Source: a virus. Taken from it: DNA of 64,000 nt. Below are positions 40,101-48,249 of the stretch, in pieces. The position numbers were made by a program, and so were the translations under genes. Where the stretch lies: IMG/VR virus record IMGVR_UViG_3300030098_002071, positions 1 to 64,000 of that record; one strand, given 5' to 3'. Position 1 is the first letter of the stretch; each line of letters begins with the position of its first letter. Under the pieces are notes generated by a model, which saw only the letters and a list, made by a program, of their open reading frames with translations, did not search any database and was not told the DNA's origin.

Positions 40101-43100
40101 TTTCAGTAGTTTGTATCGTAAGTTCAGCTAATTCTTTAAACGCTTCAGGGTCTTTCTTTTGTAATCTTTCTATATTATTAATTACGGGCTCAACCCTTTT
40201 CCTAAGACTAGCTTCTCTAGCTGGTTTTTGTTGTATTACTTCTTCTAAAATTTTTCCTTTTTCTTGTAAAAAACTATCAAAAGATGTATTAGCCGCAGGG
40301 AGCAACCCTCTAGAAAAAGGTGCAAACGATAACACTGCGTCTTTTATTACTCTAGGTAATTTACTAACAAATATAGCCCAATTATTTGACTGTACTCTGG
40401 GCACGCCACTTCTGTATTGTTCAATAGTTTGATCTATAACTTCATTATTAACCGCAAACTCGTACAAAGTAGGCATATCTTTATTTGAGATAGGAGTGCT
40501 TAGAATAGAATTTACACTGCTATAGGCTTCGTCAAATACAGACATCCTTTTTTTAGATGGTTTAGTTTTTATAAACGGAAATAAAATACGCTTAACCGTG
40601 TCTATTATCTTGTCCCAAAAACTTATTATGGTGTCTTTAAAAGTTTTTTCTTTTATCTTGCCATCAAAATATCGTAATTCTTTTAACCGTTGTTGTAATA
40701 CAGGATTCGCAATAACCTCTGCTACAAATTCTCCTATATTGGTATTTGCATTGTTAAACATCTCAGGCTCTAAGAAAGGTTTAACGTCATTAAAGATTTG
40801 ATTTAATAGATACGCAGGGCTACCTTTTTTAGGAGGTGTAATAAATGTGGAGCCATCGGGAGTTACGTTGAGGACTTGCAAAGTAGCAGCATGAGCCGCT
40901 TCGTGTAAAATTACATACGGAGTATTACCTGTTCTGGGGTTTATAAGAATTGTTCCGTTTACAAATCTGCCCCCTATATGGTCAGGTAATGAGTTGTCGT
41001 AGCGTATACCTACCGTTGAAGTTAGTGAAGTTAATCTTTTTGCAATCTTACTCATAAAAGGTAAAACTGGACTTACTTGTTCCGCTACAGCACGTAGTAC
41101 ATCAGGGGTATTACCGCTTTCTATAGCTAAACCTACTTTTGGAGAAGCTGGGATACTTAGTATTTTTTGTTTAGCACTTGCTTTAATCCGTTTTTGCATA
41201 CCTTTAGATAATTTAAGGTCTGCACCTGCTGTGCCATTAGTATTACCGTCATGTTTATCTATTATAGCTTCTGCTACTGCGGTTTCTACTGCATCTACAA
41301 GATTATTAAAGGCTTCTTTGCCTCCTTCTATAGACTCTAGAGCTGCTTTTTCTTGAGTTACGTCACGTTTTTTGGTAGCTTTGGCTAGTTTTGCTGTTCT
41401 TTCTTTTTCACGTTTTTCTTCTTGAATTTCAGTTTCGGTTTCAGCAATTGTTACCTCACTAATTGGCGTTTTATATTGGGTTTTTACAATATTTGCTAAC
41501 GCTATTTCATTCCGTGTCTTAGTATCAATATCTGCTGATGCATTTATTTTTTCTAGTTCTTTTGCAACTTTATTACGTAATTCTAATAAACTTTCAGATT
41601 GCCGTTTTACTTTAATTAGATCAGTATAAAGTTTAGTTACTTGCTCTATCTTTGCGTTACTATCTCCTGTTGTATTGACAGGAATTGACTCAACAAATTT
41701 ATTTTTTATACTTTCTAGTTTTTTAGAAGTTGTATTGGCATCTAGTAAGGTATCTTGTAATTGTCTAGTTACATCCTGTGTTGCTGTCCTAAGTCGTCCT
41801 AATTGTGCGGCTGTATCAAGTCCTGTTTCTACTGCTTCTAATCTCTGTGCTGCAAGCTCGGTTTGCTCACGAAGACCATAAGGAAAAGATAGTCTAAACC
41901 TTTCGTTTGCAATTCTTTCCGCTGAACTTATTGCCTCTGTATCTGCTGCACTTCTTGGTGGTTGTGCAATATTTACAATTTCTGCGACTAATCTTGACTC
42001 AGCTTGTTTTAAATTATTTTCTGTTTTTGTTAGTTTGGTGGTAATTGGCCTCCCTTTGCCGTCTTTCCCTTTTAGTTTTATTTCACTACCTGCTTTGCCA
42101 TCTTCGATTATAAAATTATACTCATTTAATTTGTTTTGTATTAGCTGACTTCTAGCTACAACTTCTCCTGCAGCTTTTTCTTCCAGCTTCGTAGCATCAG
42201 TTAATGATTTTTCTAATCCTACGAAATTTCCATCGGCATCTCTGAGTTGTTTTATTCTAGTTTTGGGGGTTGCTGTAAGGTTGTATTTTGTAGTTGCTTT
42301 TTCTAACTCCTCAAAAAGGTCTATAATTTCGTTCCGTCTTGTTTCGTTTTCATTCCCTAGAGCCCCTCTAACTTCTTCTGCTGTAAGTTGTTTAGCTTCT
42401 AATACTTTATCTATTGTTTTGTAAGCATCAGCATCCATATCTTCTGTATCTTTTAGTTCAGGAATAGCTGAATACTGTCTATCTACTATTTTTCTTGTTG
42501 CTTCTGCAGCTTTATTAGGAAACCGTTCTAATAACGCTTGATCTCTAGCTTCCAAGTTATTGTATCGAGTGCCCTCTATACTCATTCTGTTTATTAAAGG
42601 CTCTACATTTGCAGGGTCATCTTGATATAATGTTGTCTCTGCTGTTTTTGCATTGTAGGCGGCTTGTCCTTGTTCCCATGCTGTGCCTGTCCCTACTTCA
42701 ATTTTTCTACCACTTTTTTCTTTAGGATCGCCTTTTATTTTCCCTAACGCTTCTTTCCCTCTTTTTACAGCATCTTCCCTAGTATCTTGAACCGCTGCCT
42801 TCTCAATTATGCCTTGAACTTTTGTTTCCTCGTCCTTTTCCCCTCTTTTTATAAGTTCTTCTTTTAATTTTTGATTAAGAAGTTTTTGGAATATTCTATT
42901 TGCTTCCTCGCTATTCTGAGAAAATTTTTCTTGCAACTCTGGGGATATGTCTACTAACCCAATATTTTCTAAATAATCTATTCTTTCTTGGAAATCAGTA
43001 GGAACATCTCTCATGTCCCCTTCATCTAAAAGACCTTGATTAATTGCAAAATTAGATACAAGTTGGTCAAGCGAGGTATTGTCAATATTAGCACTCGTTG

Positions 43101-44262
43101 CAACATCCGCTGTAGTATCCGCTGTAGTATCCGCTGTAGTATCCGCTGGGTCATCCGTTGTAGTCCTTGCTGCAACCCCCGCTCCCGACCCACTAGCGTC
43201 ATCTGTAGTTTGCTTAGGAGTACTAACTGGAGTTCCTTCACTTTCCGCAGGGGGAGGTGCGGATATAGCGTTAAGGGACGCACCTAAGGGAGCCCCTAAT
43301 AGAAGTGCTGCAAATCCTGCTTCTGTGTATTCTTTTCTTGCATCGGCATCGGAAAGGCTTAGACCTGCTTGCGACCTTTCAGCAACCGCTTGTAGTAATT
43401 CCTGTGGCACTTCCATCCCACTAACAGTAATTGCACCTTTGAGAGCTCGTGTGCCTACAGTGTCATCGGGAAGGGTTTTAAGTTTTAAAGTTTCTGCTAT
43501 ATCAGAAGCAAATTTTGTAGCTGCTTCCGGCCCTTCAAACCCTACTAATCTAGATAAAGGTTTAAAAATAAATGGGACTATATCTAGTGATGCTTGAAAC
43601 CCAGAAGCTAACGCTGCTGACTCCCAATTTGGGTCTCTTATCTCCTCGCCTTGGTTAATACGGTCTTGATTTGCTGCTGCTTGACGCTCCATGTTGTCGC
43701 CAAAATATTGAGCCGCTGCTGTAACACCAAATCCTAAAGCAGATAAAGCATTCCCCATAGGGGTTAATCTAGCAGCTACACCAATACCTTTACCTATAAA
43801 GGACGCAGTTATAGGAGCAGTCATAAACCCAACTGAGTCTCCTGCTAGTTGTTTCATGTAGGTAAAAAATTTAGAAGAAGAAAAATCGTTCTCTTCCCCT
43901 ACACCTAAAGCCTCATCAAACGAAGTCCTACTTAGAGCCCCCGGTTCTGTAGCAAGTATAGCGTCTCTTGTAGTAGATTCTTCTAGACTAGTCTCAGCCC
44001 CTGCATAATCTAATGCTTGCCTAATCTTTTCTGGACTAAAAACACCATCTCTAACAGCATCTAAAAAACCAGCTTGTCTGTTAGAAATTCCTTCTAAATA
44101 TCTTTTACGTGCCTCTTCTGGATCATAATTTAAATAATCTAAAGGCAACCCCATTAAATCTGGGGGGATAATTATATCTGGGTTAAATCCAGACAGATCA
44201 AGGTTTGAACTAGGGCTACTAGTTGTAGCCGAACTATAAATATCATCAAATATACCAGCCAT
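37108..44262 (-). CDS. giant internal virion protein (2384 aa) with a zinc protease motif
   Basis: The largest gene. N-terminal third: hydrophobic and Gly-rich segments (SVGFMTAPITASFIGKGIGVAARL), then a low-complexity stretch TADTTADTTADTTAD near 375, then long coiled coils. Middle: ILHEAAHAATLQVL with H1120, E1121 and H1124 and FVAEVIA ~45 residues later, a metzincin or gluzincin-like HExxH protease site. C-terminal third: helical with hydrophobic segments. Size, helical content and place in the tail and ejection cluster fit an internal virion protein that is ejected and forms or opens a channel through the envelope. The protease domain is an unusual addition. Confidence 0.8.
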   Translation of the reverse strand: MAGIFDDIYSSATTSSPSSNLDLSGFNPDIIIPPDLMGLPLDYLNYDPEEARKRYLEGISNRQAGFLDAVRDGVFSPEKIRQALDYAGAETSLEESTTRDAILATEPGALSRTSFDEALGVGEENDFSSSKFFTYMKQLAGDSVGFMTAPITASFIGKGIGVAARLTPMGNALSALGFGVTAAAQYFGDNMERQAAANQDRINQGEEIRDPNWESAALASGFQASLDIVPFIFKPLSRLVGFEGPEAATKFASDIAETLKLKTLPDDTVGTRALKGAITVSGMEVPQELLQAVAERSQAGLSLSDADARKEYTEAGFAALLLGAPLGASLNAISAPPPAESEGTPVSTPKQTTDDASGSGAGVAARTTTDDPADTTADTTADTTADVATSANIDNTSLDQLVSNFAINQGLLDEGDMRDVPTDFQERIDYLENIGLVDISPELQEKFSQNSEEANRIFQKLLNQKLKEELIKRGEKDEETKVQGIIEKAAVQDTREDAVKRGKEALGKIKGDPKEKSGRKIEVGTGTAWEQGQAAYNAKTAETTLYQDDPANVEPLINRMSIEGTRYNNLEARDQALLERFPNKAAEATRKIVDRQYSAIPELKDTEDMDADAYKTIDKVLEAKQLTAEEVRGALGNENETRRNEIIDLFEELEKATTKYNLTATPKTRIKQLRDADGNFVGLEKSLTDATKLEEKAAGEVVARSQLIQNKLNEYNFIIEDGKAGSEIKLKGKDGKGRPITTKLTKTENNLKQAESRLVAEIVNIAQPPRSAADTEAISSAERIANERFRLSFPYGLREQTELAAQRLEAVETGLDTAAQLGRLRTATQDVTRQLQDTLLDANTTSKKLESIKNKFVESIPVNTTGDSNAKIEQVTKLYTDLIKVKRQSESLLELRNKVAKELEKINASADIDTKTRNEIALANIVKTQYKTPISEVTIAETETEIQEEKREKERTAKLAKATKKRDVTQEKAALESIEGGKEAFNNLVDAVETAVAEAIIDKHDGNTNGTAGADLKLSKGMQKRIKASAKQKILSIPASPKVGLAIESGNTPDVLRAVAEQVSPVLPFMSKIAKRLTSLTSTVGIRYDNSLPDHIGGRFVNGTILINPRTGNTPYVILHEAAHAATLQVLNVTPDGSTFITPPKKGSPAYLLNQIFNDVKPFLEPEMFNNANTNIGEFVAEVIANPVLQQRLKELRYFDGKIKEKTFKDTIISFWDKIIDTVKRILFPFIKTKPSKKRMSVFDEAYSSVNSILSTPISNKDMPTLYEFAVNNEVIDQTIEQYRSGVPRVQSNNWAIFVSKLPRVIKDAVLSFAPFSRGLLPAANTSFDSFLQEKGKILEEVIQQKPAREASLRKRVEPVINNIERLQKKDPEAFKELAELTIQTTEIELNPRYVENSKEKIRAYDSEGNLDETAESGEMYKKMKAKIISNADGLYNEGLEAALAEHKELQDRYNALSPEYKEAYNQMEESYKTLWNEIKKQIQPVVNRLQLQPEEKRNIITNLQNNIINRAMIDPYFALGRFGAFRLSYTHPTKLQINKSDAGTSTEPMRGVEHFETEARRNDKINELINEYASNITDPQLRTQVFKLYESRSRYGIDTREIADATVDELNAAIDKIARVDGVTQQEATATIEELGNIQEGLTVDQKITLSKMDGIIKFQESYDASFEKNIPPDSLLRGFVKTLDDNIKVVEKEGNIESIRLVKEQKKEFLDLLIASMPEVVMAGKVRLRSKPSIQGASRDIARTFVQSTDGMINKISAIQFNSKMTSTMGEIRAHIEENQGSQGDIAFPLGAEEATYYADKIAKQVEFAKNPNFSRLTNFMTATSFHWMLGLNISSGFMQFTQIPLVIIPMLLGRYGPGGGRAILKSMRYVMGTGFSRDVTDLSGKTHTVSSNPSMLNYSDKRLSQIDKEIGAPAGTVKAVLEDLRTHNHIGTSTMFDYLDISRYSTQFNKIKRAQGKLLKLSGTVFNAAEQFSREVTALSILQMEILKAKKNKKIVNGMWGGKPIAESLDEGNANRDSELGRIVRQMANGIQEMHGATALGATSQISQTNVGKVFTIFKSYGFAMYTLLFRMMANAFPRKGMTPEERAEARIARFQLSGVIGASALLAGVHGIPMFWIPELVHDILKEEGEEDFETKTRKFFGESLFDKAFGISFSSRVGWNDLVIRDGLADTSRNVYLTDRILTQLLGAPYSIATQTEKGANLMLNGHTARGIETMLPLAFRNALKSYRYASDGAKTIRGDTMVGNVSGYNVGMQLLGFSPKSVMMVAEANAQQKRIQNEIRGLESRLMNKLFLARRTYDTELFLDTYQELLELGVKDPRTNLTPKSIERRLKSRAKASTMEGGMMWGISVPKRYRASALEDFGEFDHDVNFNDLFFSGG

Positions 44263-46853
44263 TATTTATCGCCACGCATATACTGGTCATATTCCGCCAA
44301 AAATTCGCTTTCTATATGCTGTCTAGCAAATTTTCTTAAATCATTTTCTGTAACTTGCCCTTCTTTCTTACCACCGAAAAGTCTGCTCCAAAAACCGTCA
44401 GTGTATAACTTATTTTTATTAGCTTCTTTTAACTTTTCAAGAGCTTCATTTTCTGCTTGCATCGCTGCTGAAGTACCTAAGTAGTCTTGAAGTGCCTCTC
44501 TTCTATTTCCTCTATACTCTTGTGTTTTTATTGCTTTTCTAAGGGCGGCTGTAGCTTCTCTACTTTTAATCATTTCGTTAAGTCGTATTCGATTCAACTC
44601 AAAGTTTCTATCTTGATTATATTGAAGTTTTTCTCTCTCTAGCTTTCTATCTGCTCTGGTTTCCTTTCTATCTCGTAGCTTGCCTAATTCAACCAAAAGT
44701 GAAACTTCTGTTGCTCTATTTCTATAGGCTTGGGTATTTGCTTCTTGTTGTAACCTAAATGCAAAGTCTCTTTCTCCCCTTTGAAACTCTGATTCAGCCT
44801 GTCCTAATAAGAAACGAGTTTTTGCATTTTCGTTGTCTAATTGTCGTTTTCTTTCACCTATATTCATAGCAGTATCTAAATAACTTTTACCCGCTGCAGC
44901 CATAGTGCGGAGTACGTTAGGATCATTAGAAGCTAGAGCAGTTAGGGCCGCATTGAACAATGGCATCTGATCTAAAAATTTATCTTGTTTTTTCCTATTT
45001 AAACCTTGCTCATCTAAGAATTTTCGATAGTCTTCAAAAGGAGACTTCATACCTTCAGTTTTAGCTGCGGCTTCTATAGCGGTTGGTTTTGTATTTTTAA
45101 GGTCTTTTATTAAATTAGTTATCTGTTCTGAGATACTTTTATCTTCGGAAAATTGTATAGCCCCATCACCTTTTATTATTGCATTGGGGTTATTGCCTAA
45201 TAAACTTTGTGCCAATCTATCTCGTACTTTAGCACTATCAGAATCTATAGTAGTGGTTTGGTCATCTACCGTTGGTACTTTTACTGTTCCTGCTTCTGTT
45301 TCTGGTTCCGCTGCGATGTTAGTATCTACTTCTTCTGTTCGCTTTACTTTTTTTGGTGCATCTGTACCTGTTTCTGTTTCTCCTACAATAATTGGATCCA
45401 TATATTGTTGTGCACTTGCGAGCACTTCATCGGCTTTTGAACCTTTTGGTACAACTGGAAAAGTTGTTCTATCGTCTTGTGCTTCTAAAGCTAATCTTGC
45501 ATCTCTCTCTTCAGTTCCTTCTCCAAAAATAGTTGATTTTCTGCCTCTAGGTGATAATTTAGGGTCACCTCTTTCTATTCGTCTGAATTCTTTTTCTCTT
45601 TCAGCTAATACCTCATCTGATATAAACCCACCTTGCTCTCTTATCTTGGCTACATCTGCTAAATTAGCGTCTATATTTTTTCTAAGGTCTTTTGCTCTTT
45701 TACTTTCTTTATTTTTAAGTTTTCGTAGGGAGCGTTCTTGTCTATCTATTACTTTTAGTTTAGCTAACAACTTACTATTAAGTTTTCTTTGGTCTCTTTC
45801 GTTAAGTGAAGGTGGCAACATGTTACTAGCCATACCTTCAGTTATTTTTTGATCTTCTTTTGCTCGATCTTCTTGTTTTTTCCTTTCTTCTGCTGCTAAG
45901 GCGGCACGATACGCATCGGTTTGTTGAGGTAGCATATTACTAGCCATACCTTCAGTTATTGCTCGGTTTTCTGCGTCAGTAACAGCTTGAGTTTTTGGTA
46001 AAGTACCACGAGCATAATCAAGCATTGATTGGTAATTACGCTGATCTGGAGGAGGAGAAGGCGGAGCCGCTAAAGGATAGTCTGCAGCTAAAGTAGTAGC
46101 AAGATAAGCGGGAGTTTTTGGTAAAGTACCACGAGCATAATCAAGCATTGATTGGGGATTTGTCTGGTCTGGAGGAGGAGAAGGCGGAGCCGCTGAAGAA
46201 TAGTCCATAGTCCCTAAATTTTCTCTATCTATTTGCCTATCTATACGTCTTACATCCCCTGCTGTTTGGGCCGCAGGATTAGTAGAAAGTTCTTCATATA
46301 TCTGTTTTATTCTTGGTTTTGGCTGTAAATTTTCAGGCTGTGCTAAAAGAGTATCTAACTCCCTTTGTAGTTCTTGGTAATAAAAAGGAGATTGTACAAA
46401 TCCTCGGTTTTGGAATTTAATAACCCCACCACTTCGTGCTGCCATCGTTTGAGATGCCATTCTTTGTGCGTCTTGAGCTTGTTCAAACGCAGTAACAGCT
46501 CCGGGTATTCCTGCTTCTTGAGGTGCACTACCTACTTGATCTAAGACTTGTTGGGCTACAGTTGGTCTTTGCTGTTTAGCTGCGGCATCAGCCATTTGAG
46601 CTCGTTTTTGTCCATCTACCCTACGCTGTAATTCTGCCATGACCATATATAAAGGTATATTACCGCTTGGATTACGGACGTATTTTTTAAGATAGTCCAT
46701 GCTCGCACCTTTAAGTTTTTCTGCCATTTCAAACTGACCAACCATGCTATGAAAAGGAGCAGCTGAAGGCATAGAAGAACCACCGTACCCACCTATTTGT
46801 TGGTTAGCACCTGCATTAGCTCGTAGTCTTTCGTTTGGAGATTTCATTACCAT
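44262..46853 (-). CDS. internal virion / ejection protein, 863 aa
   Basis: 863 residues, mostly charged helices, with a Pro-rich part containing two copies of AAPPSPPPDQxNxQSMLDYA followed by RGTLPKT and two copies of ITEGMASNMLP. The long Lys/Arg/Glu-rich C-terminal half (KEAxxF...RKRQLDNENAKTRFLL) should form coiled coil. Starts one base inside the next gene's end (46853). Likely one of the internal core or ejection proteins, as T7 gp15 or gp14 analogs; inferred from position between the giant protein and the GNAT-like gene. No enzymatic motif seen. Confidence 0.72.
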   Translation of the reverse strand: MVMKSPNERLRANAGANQQIGGYGGSSMPSAAPFHSMVGQFEMAEKLKGASMDYLKKYVRNPSGNIPLYMVMAELQRRVDGQKRAQMADAAAKQQRPTVAQQVLDQVGSAPQEAGIPGAVTAFEQAQDAQRMASQTMAARSGGVIKFQNRGFVQSPFYYQELQRELDTLLAQPENLQPKPRIKQIYEELSTNPAAQTAGDVRRIDRQIDRENLGTMDYSSAAPPSPPPDQTNPQSMLDYARGTLPKTPAYLATTLAADYPLAAPPSPPPDQRNYQSMLDYARGTLPKTQAVTDAENRAITEGMASNMLPQQTDAYRAALAAEERKKQEDRAKEDQKITEGMASNMLPPSLNERDQRKLNSKLLAKLKVIDRQERSLRKLKNKESKRAKDLRKNIDANLADVAKIREQGGFISDEVLAEREKEFRRIERGDPKLSPRGRKSTIFGEGTEERDARLALEAQDDRTTFPVVPKGSKADEVLASAQQYMDPIIVGETETGTDAPKKVKRTEEVDTNIAAEPETEAGTVKVPTVDDQTTTIDSDSAKVRDRLAQSLLGNNPNAIIKGDGAIQFSEDKSISEQITNLIKDLKNTKPTAIEAAAKTEGMKSPFEDYRKFLDEQGLNRKKQDKFLDQMPLFNAALTALASNDPNVLRTMAAAGKSYLDTAMNIGERKRQLDNENAKTRFLLGQAESEFQRGERDFAFRLQQEANTQAYRNRATEVSLLVELGKLRDRKETRADRKLEREKLQYNQDRNFELNRIRLNEMIKSREATAALRKAIKTQEYRGNRREALQDYLGTSAAMQAENEALEKLKEANKNKLYTDGFWSRLFGGKKEGQVTENDLRKFARQHIESEFLAEYDQYMRGDK
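45990..46200 (-). repeat. coding duplication of about 120 bp in the 863-aa gene
   Basis: The ~42-nt stretch starting GTTTTTGGTAAAGTACCACG (plus strand) occurs at 45992 and again at 46112, and each is followed by GGAGGAGGAGAAGGCGGAGC. The duplication encodes the repeated PPSPPPDQ...LDYARGTLPKT module. A second pair (CTAGCCATACCTTCAGTTAT) lies at 45826 and 45940. Confidence 0.85.
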
Positions 46854-47854
46854 TACGCAGTCCCTCTATTTCCTAACATGTTATACGCCCCTAATCCCGC
46901 TAAACCTAAACCCAAAGCAGTAGAAAATGGGCTAGGAGAAGGCTGTCTTGATTCCGTACCATAAGGAGAAATAGGTTGCAGTCCTCTAATCATAGAAGAA
47001 TAAAACCCAAGTTGTCTGTATGGGTAATCTTGTTGACGTAAGAAATCTTGATAATCTTGATCTAAATACCTTTGAGCTTCTGCTTGCCTTAATGTACCCG
47101 CACGTTCTAAATTTTGTAACCTTCTAAATTCTGCTTGTTGTTGGGCGGTTCCTAAATCACCTAGAGCTTGTGCTCCTGTTATACCTAAACCAAGTCCTCG
47201 TTGTCTTAATTCTTCAGCAGTCATACGAGCTGCTCGATCTCTCTCAAACTGTTGTTGGGCTTGTTGGAACGCAGCTTCTGAGCCTTTGGCTTGTATGTCA
47301 GATAGACGAGTACCTAAATCAGAATAAAGTTTACCCTCCATGAGTCCATAACGAGAACCACCGAATGCCCCTGCTTTTTGAGCTCGTCCAGCCATATCAG
47401 CTCTCATCTTCTCTGCTTCACTTGTAGCCTGTCTCTTAGCAATGTCAGTAACGGCTTGTTGATATGGAGACATATATTGAGCTGCTTGTTCTGCACCAAA
47501 TTGTTGAGGTGTAAACCCTTGCATAGCCCCTTGGGTTGCTTGTAGAGCCGCTAATCCAGCTGCAGGAAAATAAGGAGATGCCCCCATAGATTCATACGCA
47601 CTTAACGCTCTTTCCTGTGCTGGAGACATAGCTGCAATACGTTGCCCTTCATATGGGATGTATTCTTCCGCAGCATATTTCTGAGCTTGTTGGGCTATAT
47701 CTCTTGCATACGGTACTAATTCTTTTGGCATTTGAGATTGATATACGGTCTGGCTGCCGCCCCCGCCACCACCTTTACTTCCACCATAAAAAGTAAAAAG
47801 CTCCATCCAAAATCGTGGATTTATTAAGTCATAAATTTTCATATCCATTGGCAA
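46853..47854 (-). CDS. internal virion protein (T7 gp14-like position), 333 aa
   Basis: 333 residues. Gly run (GGSKGGGGGGSQTVYQSQ), then MPKELVPYARDIAQQAQKYAAEEYIPYEGQRIAAMSPAQERAL, AGAFGGSRYGLMEG and Gln/Ala-rich helices, and a Gly-rich C-terminus (LGLGLAGLGAYNML). The GGGS...PYxxxxxxxAQxxxxxxYxPYxGQRxAxxSPxQ pattern is common in short-tailed marine phage genomes next to ejection proteins. Probably part of the DNA-ejection apparatus; the hydrophobic tail could insert in the membrane. Confidence 0.72.
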   Translation of the reverse strand: MPMDMKIYDLINPRFWMELFTFYGGSKGGGGGGSQTVYQSQMPKELVPYARDIAQQAQKYAAEEYIPYEGQRIAAMSPAQERALSAYESMGASPYFPAAGLAALQATQGAMQGFTPQQFGAEQAAQYMSPYQQAVTDIAKRQATSEAEKMRADMAGRAQKAGAFGGSRYGLMEGKLYSDLGTRLSDIQAKGSEAAFQQAQQQFERDRAARMTAEELRQRGLGLGITGAQALGDLGTAQQQAEFRRLQNLERAGTLRQAEAQRYLDQDYQDFLRQQDYPYRQLGFYSSMIRGLQPISPYGTESRQPSPSPFSTALGLGLAGLGAYNMLGNRGTA

Positions 47855-48249
47855 TCTCTCTTATGCATCTCTAATAGAATTAAATCCCCACCGTCATCAT
47901 GCATTCCTTCCCAACGCATTTTTTCTGTAAAACCTAATTTTATATCGTACTTTAACACCTTGTCATTCAAACTATTAACCACACCAAACACAATATCAAC
48001 CCCACACTTATTAAAAGGATAATCGAAAGCAGCGGATAAGAGAGATTTGGGCGTGTACTTATACTCTCCCACACACGCAACATGCATTTGTACAGTTTTT
48101 CCAATCCAAGCTGTATACCCCACCACCCAGTCAATAGTGCCTCTTTTACTGTACCAAAGTAGTGATTTAAGGTCATTTGTAGGTTGTACCAGTGCTCTTT
48201 CATATAATATTCCTGCTGATAATTCTTGCGACTTTGGTTCTACTACCAT
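47839..48249 (-). CDS. GNAT-like protein (T7 gp13-like)
   Basis: 136 residues. VGYTAWIGKTVQMHVACVGEYKYTPKSLLSAAFDYPFNKCGVDIVFGVVNSLNDKVLKYDIKLGFTEKMRWEGMHDDGGDLILLEM follows the GNAT fold: strand with the AcCoA-facing region, YPF, V.G.V...N.....Y..KLGF, then D.ILL.M. Phages keep a GNAT-like protein (T7 gp13) at this place, needed for virion morphogenesis rather than acetylation. Overlaps the preceding gene by 16 nt. Confidence 0.82.
   Translation of the reverse strand: MVVEPKSQELSAGILYERALVQPTNDLKSLLWYSKRGTIDWVVGYTAWIGKTVQMHVACVGEYKYTPKSLLSAAFDYPFNKCGVDIVFGVVNSLNDKVLKYDIKLGFTEKMRWEGMHDDGGDLILLEMHKRDCQWI

Noticed and set aside
43079-43597. Plus-strand frame of 172 codons opposite the giant gene
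   Set aside because: Ala/Val/Ser-rich antisense of the TADTT low-complexity stretch, with no ribosome site and no gene of that direction nearby.
45184-45852. Plus-strand frame of 222 codons
   Set aside because: Antisense to the 863-aa gene; Ser/Leu-rich composition typical of a shadow of Glu/Lys-rich coding sequence.
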